From Thiogranum longum (GTDB lineage Bacteria; Pseudomonadota; Gammaproteobacteria; DSM-19610), in contig NZ_SMFX01000001.1 of the NCBI RefSeq assembly GCF_004339085.1, positions 434,001 to 498,000 on the forward strand: a stretch of 64,000 bases of DNA. Direction: 5' to 3'. The notes below the pieces were generated by a model. It was not told the DNA's origin. It did not search any database and saw nothing but the letters and a program-made list of their open reading frames with translations. Below, piece by piece: positions 9,121 to 19,433 of this stretch (position 1 is its first letter; each line of letters begins with the position of its first letter). A program made the translations under genes and the position numbers.

Positions 9121-10413
9121 ATGACTGATACTCACTTAAGCGAAATTCTCTACAGCAGCTTTGATTTGCCCGATAAACTTGCTCAAGGCATTGAGGATGC
9201 GGGCTTTTTAGCATGTACTCCTATACAGGAAAAGACCTTGCCGTTAACGCTGAAAGGCGAGGACGTCGCAGGTCAGGCGCAAACAGGCACCGGTAAGACT
9301 GCGGCATTCCTGATTGCAACCTTCAATCATTTACTGACTCACCCGCCCGCGGAAGGCCGCAAGCCAACCCAGGCGCGCGCACTCATTCTTGCACCGACCC
9401 GCGAACTGGCAATCCAGATTCATCGCGACGCGATGATACTTGGGCAGCATACCGGGCTGCGGCTCGGTATTGCCTACGGTGGTACGGATTACGAAAAACA
9501 GCGTAGCTATATATCCGAAGGCGTTGACGTACTGATCGGTACACCGGGCCGTATTATCGATTACTTCAAGCAGCATGTATTTGATCTGAAGCAGGCGCAG
9601 GTAGTAGTGTTGGACGAGGCGGACCGCATGTTCGATCTTGGCTTTATCAAGGATGTGCGCTACCTGCTGCGACAATGTCCGCCACCGGACCAACGGCTTG
9701 GACTGCTGTTCTCGGCAACGTTGTCGCACCGTGTCAACGAACTGGCCTACGAGCACATGAACAGCCCGCAACTGGTGAAGGTCGAGACCGAGCAGGTAAC
9801 GGCTGACAAGGTGAGGCAGGTGCTGTATCACACCGCCAATGATGAAAAGATTCCGTTGTTGCTGGGTTTGATGGGACGTATTGACGCGCAACGCTCCATT
9901 GTATTCGTCAATACCAAGCGCGATGCGGAAAAAGTGTGGAGCTTTCTCGAGGGTAATGACTTCAAGGCGGCCATACTTTCCGGTGATGTTCCCCAGAACA
10001 AGCGTCAGACATTGCTGAAGAAATTTCAGGACGGTGAACTGGCTGTGCTGGTGGCAACCGATGTGGCGGCGCGTGGATTACACATTCCGGATGTAAGTCA
10101 TGTATTCAATTATGACCTGCCGCAAGAGGCTGAGGATTACGTGCACCGTATCGGTCGAACCGCCCGGCTTGGCGCTGAGGGTGATGCCATTACGTTTGCC
10201 TGTGAGCGATTCGTCTACTCGTTACCTGATATTGAGCGTTATATAGGGCACAGCATCCCGGTAGAGCGCGTAACGGATGATATGCTGGCGAAGCCCAAAC
10301 CACCGGTAAGACGACCCCAGCGCAAGGCGCCACCAGGGCGCGGACGAAGTGGCGGTGATGGAAGGGGATCATCCAGCAGGAGTAGAGGTGGTGGCCGACG
10401 CTCGGCATCCTGA
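9121..10413 (+). CDS. rhlB: DEAD-box ATP-dependent RNA helicase RhlB
   Basis: A 430-residue helicase with the whole motif set: Q motif [14 protein letters not shown], motif [12 protein letters not shown], Ia [13 protein letters not shown] as [18 protein letters not shown] as [28 protein letters not shown] and [10 protein letters not shown]. The sequence follows E. coli RhlB throughout, and it stands opposite trxA as rhlB does there. A basic, Gly/Arg/Ser-rich tail of about 45 residues ends the protein and probably binds RNA. RhlB works in the RNA degradosome with RNase E. Confidence 0.93.
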   Translation: MTDTHLSEILYSSFDLPDKLAQGIEDAGFLACTPIQEKTLPLTLKGEDVAGQAQTGTGKTAAFLIATFNHLLTHPPAEGRKPTQARALILAPTRELAIQIHRDAMILGQHTGLRLGIAYGGTDYEKQRSYISEGVDVLIGTPGRIIDYFKQHVFDLKQAQVVVLDEADRMFDLGFIKDVRYLLRQCPPPDQRLGLLFSATLSHRVNELAYEHMNSPQLVKVETEQVTADKVRQVLYHTANDEKIPLLLGLMGRIDAQRSIVFVNTKRDAEKVWSFLEGNDFKAAILSGDVPQNKRQTLLKKFQDGELAVLVATDVAARGLHIPDVSHVFNYDLPQEAEDYVHRIGRTARLGAEGDAITFACERFVYSLPDIERYIGHSIPVERVTDDMLAKPKPPVRRPQRKAPPGRGRSGGDGRGSSSRSRGGGRRSAS

Positions 10414-10579
10414 ATGCTATACACAGGTTTATAGTATTGAACGACATGCGGTAATTTATGTCAAAATTGGGCTAAAATCAGAAAGTCCGGTAAAATCAAG
10501 ATATTTAGCCACGATCGTTTAAGTTCTTTACCATCCGGCCGCGTTTAATTGTTCAGGGATATTGTGAAGCTATAAACCC

Positions 10580-11491
10580 ATGGTAAGTCTCACGCTTCCA
10601 CAGAATGCGTTCAAGCCTCCGTTTAATGCGGGGCAGATTTCGTTATTCATCAAAATTATCAATGGGTTGCTTGTTGTCTGGCTGGCATGGCAACTTGCCG
10701 GCCTGAGTTGGCTGCTTGTTCCTTCCTCGCCCAGGAATGAGGTCACAACGGTGACATCTGATCTGCAGCCGGTACAGCGCAGGCAGACTGCATCCAATGA
10801 GAAGGAACTGGCCAGCTGGCATTTGTTTGGTGTGGCGGGACAACAGGCTGTCACGAAAAAATCCACCCCTCTCAGCGCCCCTGAGACTCGACTCAGGTTG
10901 ACCCTGAAGGGTGTATTTGCGAGTCCTGATGAAACATTGGGACGAGCCATTATTGCAGACCCGAAAGGCAAGGAAGACACCTACGGGGTGGGCGACCCCC
11001 TCCCGGGTGGAGCAAAACTATCCGAAATTTACCCGGACCGGATTATTCTCGAACGCAACGGGCGATTTGAGACGCTGAAGCTTCCAAGGAAGCGCGATAC
11101 ATCGAAAACGTCGTCACTCGGGAATCGTGCGGCGTATGGCGTTAGCGGGAGTAGCAGCAGTAACCGGGCTACGGCATTCAACAAATACCGTAACGAGATC
11201 AAGCAAAATCCGGCCTCGTTTCTGAATTATGTGCGCGCTACGCCGGCACGACAAAACGGTAAATTTGTCGGCTTCCGGCTACAACCGGGCAAACAGCGCG
11301 GTGCGCTCAAGGACCTGGGCCTGAAACCGGGCGACATTGTAACTTCGATAAACGGTGTGCAGATTGATGCGCCGGCGAAAGGCATGAAGGCTATGCAGGC
11401 GCTGGGTGAAGGCGATTCGGTTAACGTCACCCTGCAGCGCGCCGGACAGGAAATATCACTAAATTTAACCTTGCCGGCATCGGCGCGGTAA
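10580..11491 (+). CDS. gspC: Type II secretion system protein GspC
   Basis: A 303-residue inner-membrane component that links the cytoplasmic-membrane platform to the GspD secretin. One transmembrane helix (about residues 21-46) follows a short cytoplasmic N-terminus. Next come a linker, the homology region (LKGVFASPDETLGRAII to about residue 165), a Ser-rich spacer and a C-terminal PDZ domain (GALKDLGLKPGDIVTSINGV). It opens the gspCDEF operon; a 166-base gap separates it from rhlB. Confidence 0.93.
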   Translation: MVSLTLPQNAFKPPFNAGQISLFIKIINGLLVVWLAWQLAGLSWLLVPSSPRNEVTTVTSDLQPVQRRQTASNEKELASWHLFGVAGQQAVTKKSTPLSAPETRLRLTLKGVFASPDETLGRAIIADPKGKEDTYGVGDPLPGGAKLSEIYPDRIILERNGRFETLKLPRKRDTSKTSSLGNRAAYGVSGSSSSNRATAFNKYRNEIKQNPASFLNYVRATPARQNGKFVGFRLQPGKQRGALKDLGLKPGDIVTSINGVQIDAPAKGMKAMQALGEGDSVNVTLQRAGQEISLNLTLPASAR

Positions 11492-11505
11492 GCGGGAGCA
11501 TAGAT

Positions 11506-13527
11506 GTGGTAGATCGGCTGATATTCAGACAAAGAACATGGAGAAGTGTTTTGCTGGCGCTGTGCCTGATATGGGTAGCGCCACTGTTTGCACAGACTAT
11601 TACGCTTAATCTTAAAGACGCTGATATCAATGCGCTGATTGGGACAGTTGCAGAAGTGACCGGCAAGAACTTCATTGTTGATCCTCGAGTAAAGGGCAAG
11701 GTGACGGTGATCTCGTCACGCCCGATGAACAGCGACGAGGTTTACCAGGTCTTCCTGTCTATCCTCAAGGTGCATGGATTTGCCGCTGTCCCGAGTGGGC
11801 AGGTTATAAAAATCCTGCCCGATGTCAGCGCCAAGCAGGACAGCATACCCAATGCCACCGATGCTGAACCGGGCCGGGGCGATGAAATGGTGACACGGGT
11901 CATCCAGGTCGATAATGTGGCATCGGCGCAGCTGGTTCCGATTTTACGTCCGCTGGTGCCGCAGCAGGGCCACCTGGCAGCGTATCCAACCACAAATGTA
12001 TTGATTATCTCTGATCGCGCCGAAAATGTTGCGCGGCTGGTCAATATCATTCGTCGTATCGACAAGGTCAGCGACAGTGAAATCGAGGTTATTCGCCTGG
12101 AGCATGCTTCGGCTGCAGAAGTCGTACGTGTGCTGAATGCGATCAGCCGTAGCGGGCCAGGACAGGCCAAGGGCGCCCAGGCTTCAGCGCAGACGCTGGT
12201 TGCGGATGAGCGTACCAATAGTGTGCTGCTGGGTGGTGATCGTTCCAGTCGCCTGCGTTTGCGCGCGATAATTTCGCACCTTGACACCCCGCTGGAGCGA
12301 GGTGGAAACACCAAGGTTATCTACCTGAAGTACGCCAAGGCAGCTGACCTGGTTGAAACACTGCGTGGAGTCGGCAAGATCCAGGGTGTGAAGACCAAGG
12401 GCAAGCCCGCCACGCCGGCCAATATCGACAAGGAACTTGATATTCAGGCGGACGAAGCCACAAATGCTCTCGTTATCACGGCACCTCCGGCGTTGATGCG
12501 ATCACTGGAGGCTGTCATCAGGCAGCTGGATATCCGCCGCTCGCAAGTCCTGGTCGATGCAATCATTGCTGAAGTCAGTGAGAAGAAGGCACGCGAACTT
12601 GGCGTACAGTGGGCCTTTGACGGTACCGGTGGTACAGGCGCGCCGGTTGGTGGAAGCAATTTTGATAATACCGGCGGTATTCCTGCCGCGGCTATCATTA
12701 ACGGGATTGCAACAAGCACCTTCCCCGGAGTTTCTACCGGATTGCTTTTGGGTGGTGGCAACGTCACAGATGGTGGAAAACTCAAGTGGGGTGCGGTATT
12801 GCAGGCACTGGCGGCGGATACCGACGCGAATATCCTTTCAACCCCGTCTATCACGACGCTCGATAATGAAGAAGCTGAAATTGTTGTCGGTCAGAATGTG
12901 CCTTTCGTGACGGGTTCATTTTCAAACACGGCAGGAGCCAGCGCCGGAAATACGGTAAACCCTTTTCAGACCATACAGCGCCAGGACGTGGGTATCACAC
13001 TCAAGGTCAAGCCCCAGATTAATGAGGGTGACGCCATCATGATGGAAATCGAGCAGGAGATATCATCTATATCCCAGAGTGCTGCCGCGAGCGACATTAT
13101 TACTGACAAGCGTTCCATCAAAACCAATGTACTGATTCAGGACGGTCAGGTGATCGTGCTCGGCGGCCTGATTGAAGACCGGGTAACTGAAACGGAGCAG
13201 AAAATTCCGCTGCTTGGTGATCTGCCGATACTCGGTGCCCTGTTCCGTTCAACCGGTACCAATCATGACAAGGCCAACCTGATGGTGTTTATACGCCCGG
13301 TAATACTGCGTAATGCCTCGGATACAGATCGCCATTCTGCGGGCAAGTACAACTTGTTGCGTGCGCGCCAGTTCCAGTTGCATGATGAGAAGGTACCGCT
13401 GATACCGGGAGCGCTGATGCCAAGGTTGCCGGAATTCGACAAACTTCTGGAGTTGCCGCCACCGTTTGAACCTTCCGGTGACGACAAGCCGGCAGCCGGT
13501 ACCAGTGGTCCGGATCAAGATGGCTGA
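11506..13527 (+). CDS. gspD: Type II secretion system secretin GspD
   Basis: A 673-residue outer-membrane secretin. A signal peptide (hydrophobic stretch [15 protein letters not shown]) is followed by the N0 domain ([19 protein letters not shown]), three N1-N3 repeats with linker, and the C-terminal secretin core with [11 protein letters not shown] and [15 protein letters not shown], ending in the gate/S-domain region. The start is GTG 11506 behind GGGAG; an ATG two bases earlier runs into a stop at once. The Pro-rich end overlaps the gspE start by eight bases. Confidence 0.96.
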   Translation: MVDRLIFRQRTWRSVLLALCLIWVAPLFAQTITLNLKDADINALIGTVAEVTGKNFIVDPRVKGKVTVISSRPMNSDEVYQVFLSILKVHGFAAVPSGQVIKILPDVSAKQDSIPNATDAEPGRGDEMVTRVIQVDNVASAQLVPILRPLVPQQGHLAAYPTTNVLIISDRAENVARLVNIIRRIDKVSDSEIEVIRLEHASAAEVVRVLNAISRSGPGQAKGAQASAQTLVADERTNSVLLGGDRSSRLRLRAIISHLDTPLERGGNTKVIYLKYAKAADLVETLRGVGKIQGVKTKGKPATPANIDKELDIQADEATNALVITAPPALMRSLEAVIRQLDIRRSQVLVDAIIAEVSEKKARELGVQWAFDGTGGTGAPVGGSNFDNTGGIPAAAIINGIATSTFPGVSTGLLLGGGNVTDGGKLKWGAVLQALAADTDANILSTPSITTLDNEEAEIVVGQNVPFVTGSFSNTAGASAGNTVNPFQTIQRQDVGITLKVKPQINEGDAIMMEIEQEISSISQSAAASDIITDKRSIKTNVLIQDGQVIVLGGLIEDRVTETEQKIPLLGDLPILGALFRSTGTNHDKANLMVFIRPVILRNASDTDRHSAGKYNLLRARQFQLHDEKVPLIPGALMPRLPEFDKLLELPPPFEPSGDDKPAAGTSGPDQDG

Positions 13528-15049
13528 AGCAGAATCCGGTAACGTGGTTGCTGAAACCGTCGCTGGGGCAGGTGCTGGCCAGGGGCGACGTCCCGGTTTC
13601 AGTTTTGCCAAACGCCATGGTGTCCTGGTATCCGAACTGACAGGCGACCATGCAAGCGTAATGCTGCGACCGGGCGTTGAGCCCAGTGCCCTGATCGAGG
13701 TGCGCCGGCTGGTAGGTCGGCCGCTGAAGTTGCAGGAGATCAGCGAGGAGCAGTTCGATGCCTTGCTTGCGACCTCTTACGAGCAGGGCTCCAATGAAGC
13801 CATGCAGATGATGGAAGATCTGGGCGATGACCTGGACCTGTTCACCATTGCGCAGGCATTACCGGAAACCGAAGACTTGCTGGAAAGCGAGGACGACGCG
13901 CCGATCATTCGACTGATCAATGCCTTGTTGACAGAGGCGATCAAGGAAAATGCCTCTGATATCCACATTGAACCTTTCGAGAACCGCCTGGTGGTACGCT
14001 TTCGCGTTGATGGCGTATTGCGTGAAGTGCTTCAGCCTCAGCGTGTGCTTGCACCGTTACTGGTGTCACGCATCAAGGTAATGGCGAAGCTCGACATTGC
14101 CGAAAAACGCCTGCCCCAGGACGGCCGGATTTCGTTACGCGTTGCGGGCCGCGCCGTGGATGTTCGTGTTTCCACCTTGCCGTCAGGACACGGTGAACGC
14201 GTTGTATTGCGATTGCTCGACAAGCAGGCCGGGCGGCTCGATCTTGCGCATCTCGGTATGGCCGAGGATGCCCGCAAGCTGATAGACAACCTGATTCGCC
14301 GGCCACATGGCATTATGCTGGTTACCGGCCCAACCGGTTCCGGCAAGACCACCACACTGTATGCAGCGCTTGAACGTTTGAACGACAACCGCCGTAACAT
14401 TATGACGGTGGAAGACCCTATTGAATATTACCTTGACGGCATTGGTCAGACCCAGGTCAATACCAAGGTGGAAATGAGTTTTGCGCGCGGTTTGCGTGCC
14501 ATCCTGCGCCAGGATCCGGATGTGGTGATGGTCGGTGAAATCCGTGACCTGGAAACCGCAGAGATTGCAGTACAGGCGAGTCTTACCGGGCACCTGGTGT
14601 TCTCCACCCTGCATACCAACAGTGCGGTGGGTGCGGTAACGCGTCTGCGTGATATGGGTGTCGAGCCCTTCCTGCTGTCATCCAGTCTGATAGGTGTGTT
14701 GGCGCAGCGCCTTGTGCGGGTCCTGTGTGACAACTGCAAGGACCCTTATACCGCTTCAGCCGCCGATTGTGAGTTGCTGGGTATAGGCGTGGAAGAGCCA
14801 CCCACGCTGTACCATCCCAAAGGCTGTGCAGAGTGCAACCATCTGGGCTACCGGGGCAGAACGGGCATCTACGAGTTGATTGAAATTGATGATGATATTC
14901 GCTCGGCTATACATGACGGTGCCGGTGAGCAACAAATGGAAAAGCTGGCGCGCCGCCACTCTCCCAGTATCCGTGAGGACGGCTGGCGACGTGTGCTGGC
15001 AGGCACGACATCCGTCGAAGAAGTTCTGCGCGTGAGCCGCGAAGGCTGA
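13520..15049 (+). CDS. gspE: Type II secretion ATPase GspE
   Basis: A 509-residue cytoplasmic ATPase of the secretion/pilus assembly family. It has an N1E/N2E domain (about 1-150), Walker [16 protein letters not shown] near residue 270, the Asp box, Walker [15 protein letters not shown], the His box LVFSTLHTN and a tetracysteine zinc site (CDNC then CAEC) typical of GspE. The ATG at 13520 inside the gspD end is preferred; an upstream start at 13466 would add 18 residues overlapping gspD without homology. Confidence 0.97.
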   Translation: MAEAESGNVVAETVAGAGAGQGRRPGFSFAKRHGVLVSELTGDHASVMLRPGVEPSALIEVRRLVGRPLKLQEISEEQFDALLATSYEQGSNEAMQMMEDLGDDLDLFTIAQALPETEDLLESEDDAPIIRLINALLTEAIKENASDIHIEPFENRLVVRFRVDGVLREVLQPQRVLAPLLVSRIKVMAKLDIAEKRLPQDGRISLRVAGRAVDVRVSTLPSGHGERVVLRLLDKQAGRLDLAHLGMAEDARKLIDNLIRRPHGIMLVTGPTGSGKTTTLYAALERLNDNRRNIMTVEDPIEYYLDGIGQTQVNTKVEMSFARGLRAILRQDPDVVMVGEIRDLETAEIAVQASLTGHLVFSTLHTNSAVGAVTRLRDMGVEPFLLSSSLIGVLAQRLVRVLCDNCKDPYTASAADCELLGIGVEEPPTLYHPKGCAECNHLGYRGRTGIYELIEIDDDIRSAIHDGAGEQQMEKLARRHSPSIREDGWRRVLAGTTSVEEVLRVSREG

Positions 15050-15064
15050 GCAAACGGCAACGTC

Positions 15065-16288
15065 ATGGGTGCATTTGAATACATCGCGCTGGATAACGGC
15101 GGCAAGGAAAAGAAAGGCGTGCTGGAAGGCGATACCCCGCGCCAGATTCGCCAGCAGTTGCGCGACCAGGGGCTGACTCCGCTGGAGGTGCAGGAAGCCA
15201 GTCAACGTGAAAGTAAATCCTCTACCACCCGCACAAAGAGCGGCCTGCGCCGCGGTATCAGCGCAACTGACCTGTCATTGATAACCCGCCAGATGGCGAC
15301 CCTTGTGAAATCGGGGCTGCCACTGGAAGAAGCCTTGCAGGCTGCTGCCCAGCAGAACGAAAAGCCACGGCTGAAAAGCATGTTACTTGCCGTACGCGCA
15401 CGCGTGATGGAAGGGCATACCCTGGCAACAGGGCTGGGTGATTTTCCCCATATTTTTCCCGAGTTGTACCGCACCACCGTATCTGCCGGTGAACAGTCCG
15501 GTCACCTCGATGTCGTACTCGAACGGCTTGCCGACTACACCGAAAACCGTCAGCAGATGCAGCAGAAAATACAGCTGGCACTGTTCTACCCGGCCATGCT
15601 GACACTGGTTGCAGTCTTTGTTGTCATCGGCCTGATGACTTACGTCGTGCCACAGGTCGTGCAGGTGTTCGATAACATTGGCCAGGAGTTACCTGCACTG
15701 ACCCGTGGCCTGATTGCAGTCAGTGACTTTATGCGCAGCTATGGCATTGTCATACTGTTGCTGGTGGCGGCGGGTGTTGCTACCTTCAGCTGGATGTTGC
15801 GCAAGGAAGGCCCCAGGCGCCGTTTTCATAATACCTTGCTAAAGTTACCCATCATCGGCCGGCTGGAGCGTGGTGTAAACGCAGGACGATTCGCCCGTAC
15901 CTTCAGTATTGTTACCGCCAGTGGCGTACCGGTGCTGGAGGGCATGAGGATTGCCGCCGAGGTTATGTCCAATCTGCCCATGCGCGAAGCAGTCGAGGAC
16001 GCCACGCGCAAGGTCAGTGAAGGCGCCAGCATTTCGGCGGCGCTGGACAGTAGTGGCTACTTTCCCCCCATGACCGTCCATCTGATTGCCAGTGGGGAAA
16101 CCAGTGGCAAACTGGAGGAAATGCTGGAGCGTGCAGCCATCAACCAGGAGCGTGAGATCGAAACACTGATTTCTGCCGTGATGGGGCTGTTTGAGCCTGT
16201 CCTGATCCTGCTGATGGGCGGTGTTGTGCTGGTGATCGTGCTGGCTATTTTATTGCCTATCTTCAATCTTAATGAACTTGTCGCATAA
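15065..16288 (+). CDS. gspF: Type II secretion inner-membrane protein GspF
   Basis: A 407-residue polytopic platform protein with two T2SSF domains: the first begins LSLITRQMATLVKSGLPLEEAL, the second FARTFSIVTASGVPVLEGM. Three membrane helices are seen (about 172-195, 222-243 and 376-400). The N-terminal FEYIALDNGGKEKKGVLEGDTPRQ is the usual GspF/PilC opening. It is the last gsp gene in the window; gspG to gspM are not found downstream. Confidence 0.96.
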   Translation: MGAFEYIALDNGGKEKKGVLEGDTPRQIRQQLRDQGLTPLEVQEASQRESKSSTTRTKSGLRRGISATDLSLITRQMATLVKSGLPLEEALQAAAQQNEKPRLKSMLLAVRARVMEGHTLATGLGDFPHIFPELYRTTVSAGEQSGHLDVVLERLADYTENRQQMQQKIQLALFYPAMLTLVAVFVVIGLMTYVVPQVVQVFDNIGQELPALTRGLIAVSDFMRSYGIVILLLVAAGVATFSWMLRKEGPRRRFHNTLLKLPIIGRLERGVNAGRFARTFSIVTASGVPVLEGMRIAAEVMSNLPMREAVEDATRKVSEGASISAALDSSGYFPPMTVHLIASGETSGKLEEMLERAAINQEREIETLISAVMGLFEPVLILLMGGVVLVIVLAILLPIFNLNELVA

Positions 16289-16384
16289 ATTTGTCTTTGT
16301 GGCGAGGTCCTTATCGGAAAGCTTGTGATTCCATCAGGCTCTGTGTGATAGTGCTGTCTGTCAGCTAATCTTCATAAGGATAGT

Positions 16385-16789
16385 ATGCAATCTACACCAC
16401 GCATCTGGTTGGGCGACGACGGTATAATGCGGATCGAATTTCCGCAGGACTATCTGTTTACTCTGAAAGATGTCCAGGAACTGAATAGACAGCACCGGGA
16501 GATAAGAAGCGAGTGTGGTCCGCTGCTTGTTTATGCCATGTCGGTTGCGGAGGCTGAACACGAAGCAAAAGAGTTTGCTTCAAGCGATGGTGCAGTTGAA
16601 GTTGTCAGCGCCATGGCCATTCTTGTCAAGTCAGTTTTTACCCGCGCGATGGCTGATATCTTCATGAAGTTCAACAAGCCTCCTTACCCGACCCGGATAT
16701 TTACCAGTGAAGCCGATGCACTGGCATGGCTGGAGCCGTTTTGTGCCTCCTTGAGGGAAGACGGTAGTGAGCGTGGAGAAAGTGCCTGA
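16385..16789 (+). CDS. Conserved protein, STAS/SpoIIAA-like fold suspected
   Basis: A 134-residue soluble protein with AAGGAT as ribosome site. The pattern of an opening strand pair (IWLGDDGIMRIEFP), a helix beginning TLKDVQELN, a central strand GPLLVYAM, then AMAILVKSVFTRAMADIFMKF and the closing PTRIFTSEADALAWLEPF resembles small STAS/SEC14-like proteins of the DUF7793 kind. No cofactor motif is visible. It overlaps the next gene by 23 bases, so the two are translationally linked. Function unknown; family call is tentative. Confidence 0.6.
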   Translation: MQSTPRIWLGDDGIMRIEFPQDYLFTLKDVQELNRQHREIRSECGPLLVYAMSVAEAEHEAKEFASSDGAVEVVSAMAILVKSVFTRAMADIFMKFNKPPYPTRIFTSEADALAWLEPFCASLREDGSERGESA

Positions 16790-17393
16790 TAGATCGGCTG
16801 TACGGCAATGCAAGCTCGACAAGTTGCTTGCTGAAGTGCGCGCCTGCAGGGCGTGTGAAGCTGTACTGCCATTTGAACCACGCCCGGTGTTGCGCGCGAG
16901 CAGTTCAGCGCGTCTGTTGATTGTCGGACAAGCACCCGGTACCCGCGTACACGAAACCGGTATTCCCTGGAACGATCCCAGTGGTGACAGGTTGCGTCAC
17001 TGGTTGGGAGTGGAGCGTGAATTCTTCTACGATGAGCGCCATATCGCCATTGTCCCCATGGGTTTTTGTTACCCGGGCCGGGGCAAGTCGGGCGACTTGC
17101 CGCCCCGGCCGGAGTGCGCTGCACTATGGCGGGAACAATTACTGGCCTGTTTACCGGATATAGAGCTGACCCTGTTGATCGGCCACTACGCACAGCAATA
17201 TCACCTCCCTGACGCGGGTCGCAGCACGGTGACTGAAACGGTGCAACGCTGGCGTGAGTTTTTGCCCGATGTGATACCGACGCCGCACCCCTCGCCCCGT
17301 AATCAGTTGTGGTTGCGTCGCAACCCCTGGTTTGAAGCCGATCTGGTGCCGGCCCTGCAGCGGCGTATCCGGGAAATGTTCGCCGGAAACTAG
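16767..17393 (+). CDS. Uracil-DNA glycosylase superfamily protein
   Basis: A 208-residue member of the COG1573 uracil-DNA glycosylase family. The opening CRACEAVLPFEPRPV, the active-site-like LLIVGQAPGTRVHETGIPWNDPSGDRL and the late PTPHPSPRN are family marks. Only one clear N-terminal CxxC is present, so an iron-sulfur cluster as in family 4 is uncertain. The GTG at 16767 is the first start; GTGs at 16773 and 16782 are alternatives. It may remove uracil from DNA, but many members of this branch are untested. Confidence 0.78.
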   Translation: MSVEKVPDRSAVRQCKLDKLLAEVRACRACEAVLPFEPRPVLRASSSARLLIVGQAPGTRVHETGIPWNDPSGDRLRHWLGVEREFFYDERHIAIVPMGFCYPGRGKSGDLPPRPECAALWREQLLACLPDIELTLLIGHYAQQYHLPDAGRSTVTETVQRWREFLPDVIPTPHPSPRNQLWLRRNPWFEADLVPALQRRIREMFAGN

Positions 17394-17494
17394 CCGCAGT
17401 GCGCGGGAAATAGCGGTGTGCGAGAGGTGCATGACGTTATTCCTCAACCAGCCAACGGGGTAAATTGTCGGCACATGCCTTATTATAGGTAATC

Positions 17495-17761
17495 ATGGAA
17501 CAGCAACAGACACTCCTGGAGTTTCCCTGCGACTTTCCCATCAAGGCGATGGGTAAGGCGGCATCCGGCTTCGAGACCCGGGCGCTGGAGATTGTCCGCC
17601 GCCATGCAACGGATTTTAAAGAAGGAAATATGCGCATCGTGGCCAGTGGAAAGGGTAACTATTTATCAGCGACCTTTGTAGTGCGTGCTACCAGTCAGGC
17701 GCAGCTGGATGCCCTGTACCGTGAGCTAACAGCTTGCGAAGACATGTTGATGGTGCTCTAG
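17495..17761 (+). CDS. ybeD: YbeD family (DUF493) protein
   Basis: An 88-residue ferredoxin-like, ACT-related protein. The sequence LLEFPCDFPIKAMG, the central RIVASGKGNYLSATFVV and the closing LDALYRELTACEDMLMVL match the family. In E. coli ybeD also stands just before lipB; the role is unknown but conservation beside lipoate genes suggests a link. The gene ends 12 bases before lipB. Confidence 0.92.
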   Translation: MEQQQTLLEFPCDFPIKAMGKAASGFETRALEIVRRHATDFKEGNMRIVASGKGNYLSATFVVRATSQAQLDALYRELTACEDMLMVL

Positions 17762-17773
17762 GTTAGCGTTGCG

Positions 17774-18448
17774 ATGACATCTGTTTACGCCACAGGCACG
17801 GCAGATAGCCATTCCGCAAGCGAGGTGGGTTCACCCGCTGTCCGCCGGCTCGGTCTGAGTGACTACGAACCGGTATGGCGGCAGATGCAGGCGCATACGG
17901 AGCATCGCAGCGGTCCGGGTGATGATGCTATCTGGCTGCTGGAGCACCGGCCGGTGTTCACGCAGGGAATGAACGGCAAGCCAGAGCACCTGCTGGCGCC
18001 GGGTGACATCCCTGTTGTCGAGGTGGACCGTGGGGGCCAAGTGACCTACCACGGTCCGGGGCAACTGGTGGCTTATCTGATGCTTGATCTGCGGGCACGT
18101 AACCTGGGGATCCGTGGCCTGGTGGAACTACTGGAGCAGTCAGTGATCGACTGGCTGGGTTCACAAGGTATCAGCGCACATGCACGTCGTGATGCGCCGG
18201 GTGTATACGTGGATGGTGCAAAGATCGCGGCACTTGGCCTGCGTGTCCGGCGAGGTTGCAGCTACCATGGATTGAGCTTCAATGTGGATATGGACCTTGA
18301 GCCTTTTTCACGTATTAATCCCTGCGGCTATGCAGGAATGGACGTAACACAGTTGCGTGACCTTGGTGTTGCCGGCAGTGTTGAAACAGTTGCGCAGGAC
18401 TGGCTGCCCGCTTTGCTGGCGCGGCTTGAGCAACAAAAACCTGGATAA
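17774..18448 (+). CDS. lipB: Octanoyltransferase LipB
   Basis: A 224-residue enzyme moving octanoyl from acyl carrier protein to lipoyl domains of 2-oxoacid dehydrogenases and GcvH. It shows [18 protein letters not shown], the catalytic Lys in [21 protein letters not shown] and the catalytic Cys in INPCGYAGM. The ATG at 17774 fits; the first 20 or so residues are extra compared with shorter homologues. LipA, which inserts sulfur into the octanoyl group, is encoded next. Confidence 0.97.
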   Translation: MTSVYATGTADSHSASEVGSPAVRRLGLSDYEPVWRQMQAHTEHRSGPGDDAIWLLEHRPVFTQGMNGKPEHLLAPGDIPVVEVDRGGQVTYHGPGQLVAYLMLDLRARNLGIRGLVELLEQSVIDWLGSQGISAHARRDAPGVYVDGAKIAALGLRVRRGCSYHGLSFNVDMDLEPFSRINPCGYAGMDVTQLRDLGVAGSVETVAQDWLPALLARLEQQKPG

Positions 18449-18462
18449 AGAGTTAATAACCC

Positions 18463-19401
18463 ATGTCAGAGCAACAGCCCAAGCACCAGCGCGGCGAGGC
18501 CAAGACCTCGCGCATACCGATCAAGGTCGAGGTGACCGACCGGCCGATGCGCAAGCCAGCCTGGATACGTGCAAAATCACCGGCCGGGCCGGAGGTGCAG
18601 CGACTGAAGCGTGTCTTGCGTGACCAGCGTTTATTTACCGTTTGCGAGGAAGCTTCCTGTCCGAACCTTGGTGAGTGTTTTACGCATGGTACGGCGACCT
18701 TCATGATCATGGGTGATATTTGCACACGACGTTGTCCGTTCTGCGATGTGGCACACGGGCGGCCCGACCCGCTTGATCCCGAGGAACCGCGGCACCTGGC
18801 GGAAACCATCAAGGCGATGGGGTTGCGTTACGTGGTGGTTACTTCGGTGGATCGTGACGACTTGCGTGATGGTGGTGCAGCACATTTTGTCGACTGTATA
18901 CAGTCGATTCGGGAAGGCAATCCCGACACCCGCATTGAAATACTGGTACCGGATTTCCGTGGTCGAATGGATCGCGCGCTGGATATACTGCGCGCGGCAC
19001 CACCGGATGTATTCAACCACAACCTGGAAACCGTCCCGCGTCTTTACAAGAAAGCCCGCCCCGGTTCTGATTACCAGTGGTCACTGACACTGCTGAAAAA
19101 ATTTACGCAGGAGCATCCTGGCGTGCCGACCAAGTCAGGGCTTATGCTGGGTCTGGGTGAGAGCATCGAGGAAGTTGAACGGGTCATGCGAGATATGCGT
19201 GACCACGATGTTGATATGCTCACACTTGGGCAGTACTTGCAGCCCAGCAAGCATCATCTCCCTGTTGACCGTTATGTTCACCCGGATGAATTTGAACAGC
19301 TGCGTGTAACCGGTGAAGCCATGGGATTCAGTCAGGTGGCCAGTGGACCGATGGTGCGTTCATCCTATCACGCGGACCAGCAGGCGGCCGGGGTGCTCTG
19401 A
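18463..19401 (+). CDS. lipA: Lipoyl synthase LipA (radical SAM)
   Basis: A 312-residue radical SAM enzyme that inserts two sulfurs into protein-bound octanoyl groups. Both iron-sulfur sites are seen: the auxiliary cluster in [13 protein letters not shown], with its ligands spaced C-x4-C-x5-C, and the SAM cluster in CTRRCPFC. The C-terminal [14 protein letters not shown] is family-typical and holds the Arg-Ser motif. It lies 14 bases after lipB, so the ybeD-lipB-lipA order is one operon. Confidence 0.98.
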   Translation: MSEQQPKHQRGEAKTSRIPIKVEVTDRPMRKPAWIRAKSPAGPEVQRLKRVLRDQRLFTVCEEASCPNLGECFTHGTATFMIMGDICTRRCPFCDVAHGRPDPLDPEEPRHLAETIKAMGLRYVVVTSVDRDDLRDGGAAHFVDCIQSIREGNPDTRIEILVPDFRGRMDRALDILRAAPPDVFNHNLETVPRLYKKARPGSDYQWSLTLLKKFTQEHPGVPTKSGLMLGLGESIEEVERVMRDMRDHDVDMLTLGQYLQPSKHHLPVDRYVHPDEFEQLRVTGEAMGFSQVASGPMVRSSYHADQQAAGVL

Positions 19402-19433
19402 AGTGGGCATCAGTTAGCTTTTAAAGCCGTTAT

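Noticed and set aside
10414-10579. A near-direct repeat of GCTAAAATCA and GGTAAAATCA in the rhlB-gspC spacer, as an operator pair.
   Set aside because: Too short and AT-rich to set apart from chance; no known regulator site matches.
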